Assembly (NCBI GenBank): GCA_963734665.1
Contig: CAVTIR010000003.1
Location: 124,001 to 188,000, forward strand
Source: Trebonia sp963734665
Lineage (GTDB): Bacteria; Actinomycetota; Actinomycetes; Streptosporangiales; Streptosporangiaceae
Direction of reading: 5' to 3'
DNA: 64,000 bases
In this document: positions 62,583 through 64,000 of the stretch, piece by piece
Layout: each line of letters starts with the position of its first letter
Numbering within the stretch: position 1 is the stretch's first letter
Made by a program: the position numbers and the translations under genes
Notes under the pieces: model-generated
Database searches by the model: none
What the model saw: only the letters and a program-made list of their open reading frames with translations
Told to the model about the DNA's origin: nothing

Positions 62583-63707
62583 TCAGACCGCGCCGAGGTA
62601 GTCGAGCCCCAGGTCAAGCGCCCGCGAGGAGTGCGTCAGCCCGCCGACCGCCAGGTAGTCGACGCCCGTCGACGCGACCTCCCGCGCGTTCGTCAGCCGC
62701 AGCCCGCCGCTTGACTCAAGCCGCACGCCGTCGTAGGTCCGCGCCACCGCCACGGCCTCTCGCAAGGTCGGGACCGGCATGTTGTCGAGCAGGATGAACC
62801 GCGCCCCCGCCTCGAGCGCCTCACGGACCTGGGCGACGGAGTCGCACTCGACCTCGATCACCAGCCCCGGCCGCGCCGCGATGAGTACCGCGTGCACCGC
62901 CGCCGCCACGCCGCCCGCCGCCGCGACGTGGTTGTCCTTGACGAGCGCCGCGTCGCCGAGCCCCATCCGGTGATTCTCCCCGCCGCCGCACCGCACGGCG
63001 TACTTCTCCAGCCCCCGCAGCCCCGGCAGCGTCTTGCGCGTGTCCCTGACCACGGCCCCGGTCCCCGAGACAGCATCCGCCCAGGCCCGGGTGGCCGAGG
63101 CGATCCCGGACAGGTGCGTAAGGAAGTTGAGCATGGTCCGCTCGGCCCCGAGCACCGCGACGGCACCCCCGGAAACCCGCAGCACCGCGTCTCCGGGCAT
63201 CACCCGAGCCCCGTCCGCGACAAGCAGAGTCCCGGTGATCGCCACCCCGGCCGAGCCGCCGGCGACAGGGGTCGCCCCCGTGCCGCCGTTCCCTGCCGGG
63301 CCTGGGCCAGAGTTGCCTGCCGTGCCTGGCCCAGAGTTCCCTGCCGCGCTTGGGCCAGAGTTCCCTGCCGCGCTTGGGCCAGAGTTGCCTGCCGCGACGC
63401 TCAGGTACTCCGCGATCAGGTCGAAGACGGCGAGTGCCACGGGCAGCCCAGCGATCACGCCCGCCTCGCGCGCCACGACGTTAGCGGTCACCGTTCGCCC
63501 TGCCACCGTCGCGGCGGACGTCACGTCCGGTCCGTAGCGGAAGTCCTCGTCAAGCGCCGCCCGCACCACGCGCAGCACATCAGGGACCTCAAGCCCCGCC
63601 TTTTCCAGGGCCCGCACGGTCCCTGGTGCCAGGCCAGCGGCCCCCGTGCCGCTCCCCGCACTCGCCGCCCGCCCGGCGGCGCCCGTCACACCCACGGCTC
63701 CAGTCAC
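62583..63707 (-). CDS. nadC: nicotinate-nucleotide pyrophosphorylase (quinolinate phosphoribosyltransferase)
   Basis: 374 residues from GTG 63707 with AGGAGG upstream; the frame reaches GTG/ATG codons further up. It converts quinolinate and PRPP to nicotinate mononucleotide in NAD synthesis. Blocks: LDEDFRYGPDVTSAAT near 52, DTRKTLPGLRGLEKYAV at 212 with catalytic Arg/Lys, ENHRMGLGDAALVKDNH, IEVECDSV, FILLDNMP and LESSGGLRL. It is about 90 residues longer than usual: a Gly/Ala/Ser-rich N-terminal extension plus a 24-bp-repeat insertion at residues 105-142. Translation is coupled to the small ORF upstream (GTGA). Confidence 0.93.
   Translation of the reverse strand: MTGAVGVTGAAGRAASAGSGTGAAGLAPGTVRALEKAGLEVPDVLRVVRAALDEDFRYGPDVTSAATVAGRTVTANVVAREAGVIAGLPVALAVFDLIAEYLSVAAGNSGPSAAGNSGPSAAGNSGPGTAGNSGPGPAGNGGTGATPVAGGSAGVAITGTLLVADGARVMPGDAVLRVSGGAVAVLGAERTMLNFLTHLSGIASATRAWADAVSGTGAVVRDTRKTLPGLRGLEKYAVRCGGGENHRMGLGDAALVKDNHVAAAGGVAAAVHAVLIAARPGLVIEVECDSVAQVREALEAGARFILLDNMPVPTLREAVAVARTYDGVRLESSGGLRLTNAREVASTGVDYLAVGGLTHSSRALDLGLDYLGAV
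63292..63396. repeat. 24-bp tandem repeat inside nadC, about 4.4 copies
   Basis: Units start at 63292, 63316, 63340, 63364 and (partial) 63388, each CCTGCCGnGCnTGGnCCAGA plus four bases. They encode repeating AAGNSGPx on the minus strand. They add a flexible loop between strands of the N-terminal domain, in multiples of eight residues, without breaking the frame. Confidence 0.9.
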
Positions 63708-63805
63708 AGTTCCTCCTCGATCGTCACCCATGACACGCCCCGCGCCGCCGCTACGGCCCCGGCGGCTGTCGTCGCACTGGCAGCCTTTGCCGTTTCGACA
63801 GTCAC
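63704..63805 (-). CDS. 33-residue small protein between nadB and nadC
   Basis: GTG 63805 overlaps the nadB stop and is preceded by AAAGGAAG; its own stop overlaps the nadC GTG. The product VTVETAKAASATTAAGAVAA followed by ARGVSWVTIEEEL is Ala/Thr-rich with an acidic end. Being coupled at both ends with a good ribosome site, it is very likely translated. It has no known family. It might be a real small protein or simply a coupling element. Confidence 0.55.
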   Translation of the reverse strand: MTVETAKAASATTAAGAVAAARGVSWVTIEEEL

Positions 63806-64000
63806 AGTGCTTCCTTTGAGACCACGAATTGCTGCCCGTCCCAGCGGACGAGTGTGTGCCAGGGCGCGGCGGCTGTCCCGGTGGCGTCCCGCCGCCGGTG
63901 GCACCCGCGACTCTCCGCCCGCCGCAGCGCCCCGGCCGCGATCAGCAGCGACACCATCCGCAGATTCGCCGCCTCGACCGCATTAAGCTCAAGGCCCGCC
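63802..64000 (-). CDS. nadB: L-aspartate oxidase, C-terminal part (partial)
   Basis: The frame enters from the right edge and ends with TGA at 63804-63802. It encodes LELNAVEAANLRMVSLLIAA, then ALRRAESRGCHRRRD and WHTLVRWDGQQFVVSKEAL. The RAESRGCHRRRD segment is the C-terminal helical domain signature of L-aspartate oxidase (and of succinate dehydrogenase flavoproteins). Followed by nadC, this is the usual nadABC order. The enzyme makes iminoaspartate for quinolinate. Confidence 0.85.
   Translation of the reverse strand, partial: AGLELNAVEAANLRMVSLLIAAGALRRAESRGCHRRRDATGTAAAPWHTLVRWDGQQFVVSKEAL

Noticed and set aside
62204..62714. Two divergent frames both starting MACLDIHY
   Set aside because: Both starts come from the 46-bp palindrome, which gives the same codons on each strand; neither has a ribosome site or a family match.
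63292..63396. CRISPR-like repeat array
   Set aside because: Repeats are directly adjacent, with no spacers, in frame inside nadC; it is a coding minisatellite.
62892..63986. 364-codon plus-strand frame over nadC and nadB
   Set aside because: Both conserved genes are on the minus strand; this frame only mirrors them.

Overview
This is high-GC DNA with actinomycete features: GTG starts, purine-rich ribosome sites close to them, start/stop overlaps of the ATGA or GTGA type, a WhiB-family Fe-S regulator, lipoprotein solute-binding proteins, and many GntR, MarR and LacI regulators. A large soil actinomycete (Streptosporangiales/Streptomycetales-like) is the best guess. The species cannot be read from the window.

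Most of the window is accessory catabolism. (1) 0-4.9 kb, plus strand: a sugar-acid cassette of SMP-30 lactonase, amidohydrolase, enolase-superfamily dehydratase, aldo/keto reductase and FAH-family hydrolase/dehydratase. (2) 5.6-10.6 kb, plus: an Ssu/Tau-type ABC transporter split around an AprAB-like flavoprotein and ferredoxin, behind a palindrome identical to the core of DasR sites. (3) 10.6-17.7 kb: small regulatory and stress genes (MarR/MFS, GlxA/isochorismatase, SUKH) and a patch of decayed gene fragments. (4) 18-25.7 kb, plus: MHS transporter, hydantoinase/oxoprolinase A and B (B frameshifted) and a FAD/NAD-binding protein. (5) 25.7-41.9 kb, almost all minus: a large sugar locus with three Gfo/Idh/MocA oxidoreductases, two sugar-phosphate-isomerase-like TIM barrels, two ThuA proteins (one frameshifted), a SIS protein, a GlcNAc-kinase-like protein, an epimerase, a HutC-type GntR regulator and a dipeptide-type ABC transporter with a permease-ATPase fusion. 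Its three promoter regions share helically phased TGGT repeats. (6) 44.1-50.5 kb, minus: a carbohydrate ABC transporter, enolase-superfamily enzyme, amidohydrolase, truncated FAH gene and GntR regulator. (7) 52-60.8 kb: WhiB with an FCD-like protein, then an L-fuconate-dehydratase-type operon with SDRs, a four-carbon-acid-sugar-kinase-family protein and GntR control, ending in a decayed permease, LacI and SDR. (8) 61-64 kb: integrase remnant, tRNA-Val(GAC), endonuclease VII-like gene, a perfect 46-bp palindrome and the start of the NAD operon (nadC, a 33-codon ORF, nadB), which looks like the chromosomal backbone.

A strong theme is oxidative sugar-acid metabolism: lactonases, dehydratases, 2-keto-3-deoxy-acid processing and 3-oxidation-type oxidoreductases, each set with its own importer and regulator. 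The other theme is decay. At least a dozen truncated or frameshifted genes cluster at about 16-17, 42.9-44.4, 50.7-51.7, 55.2 and 58.5-61.8 kb, several with recombinase or integrase fragments. No CRISPR array, rRNA or intact transposase was seen.
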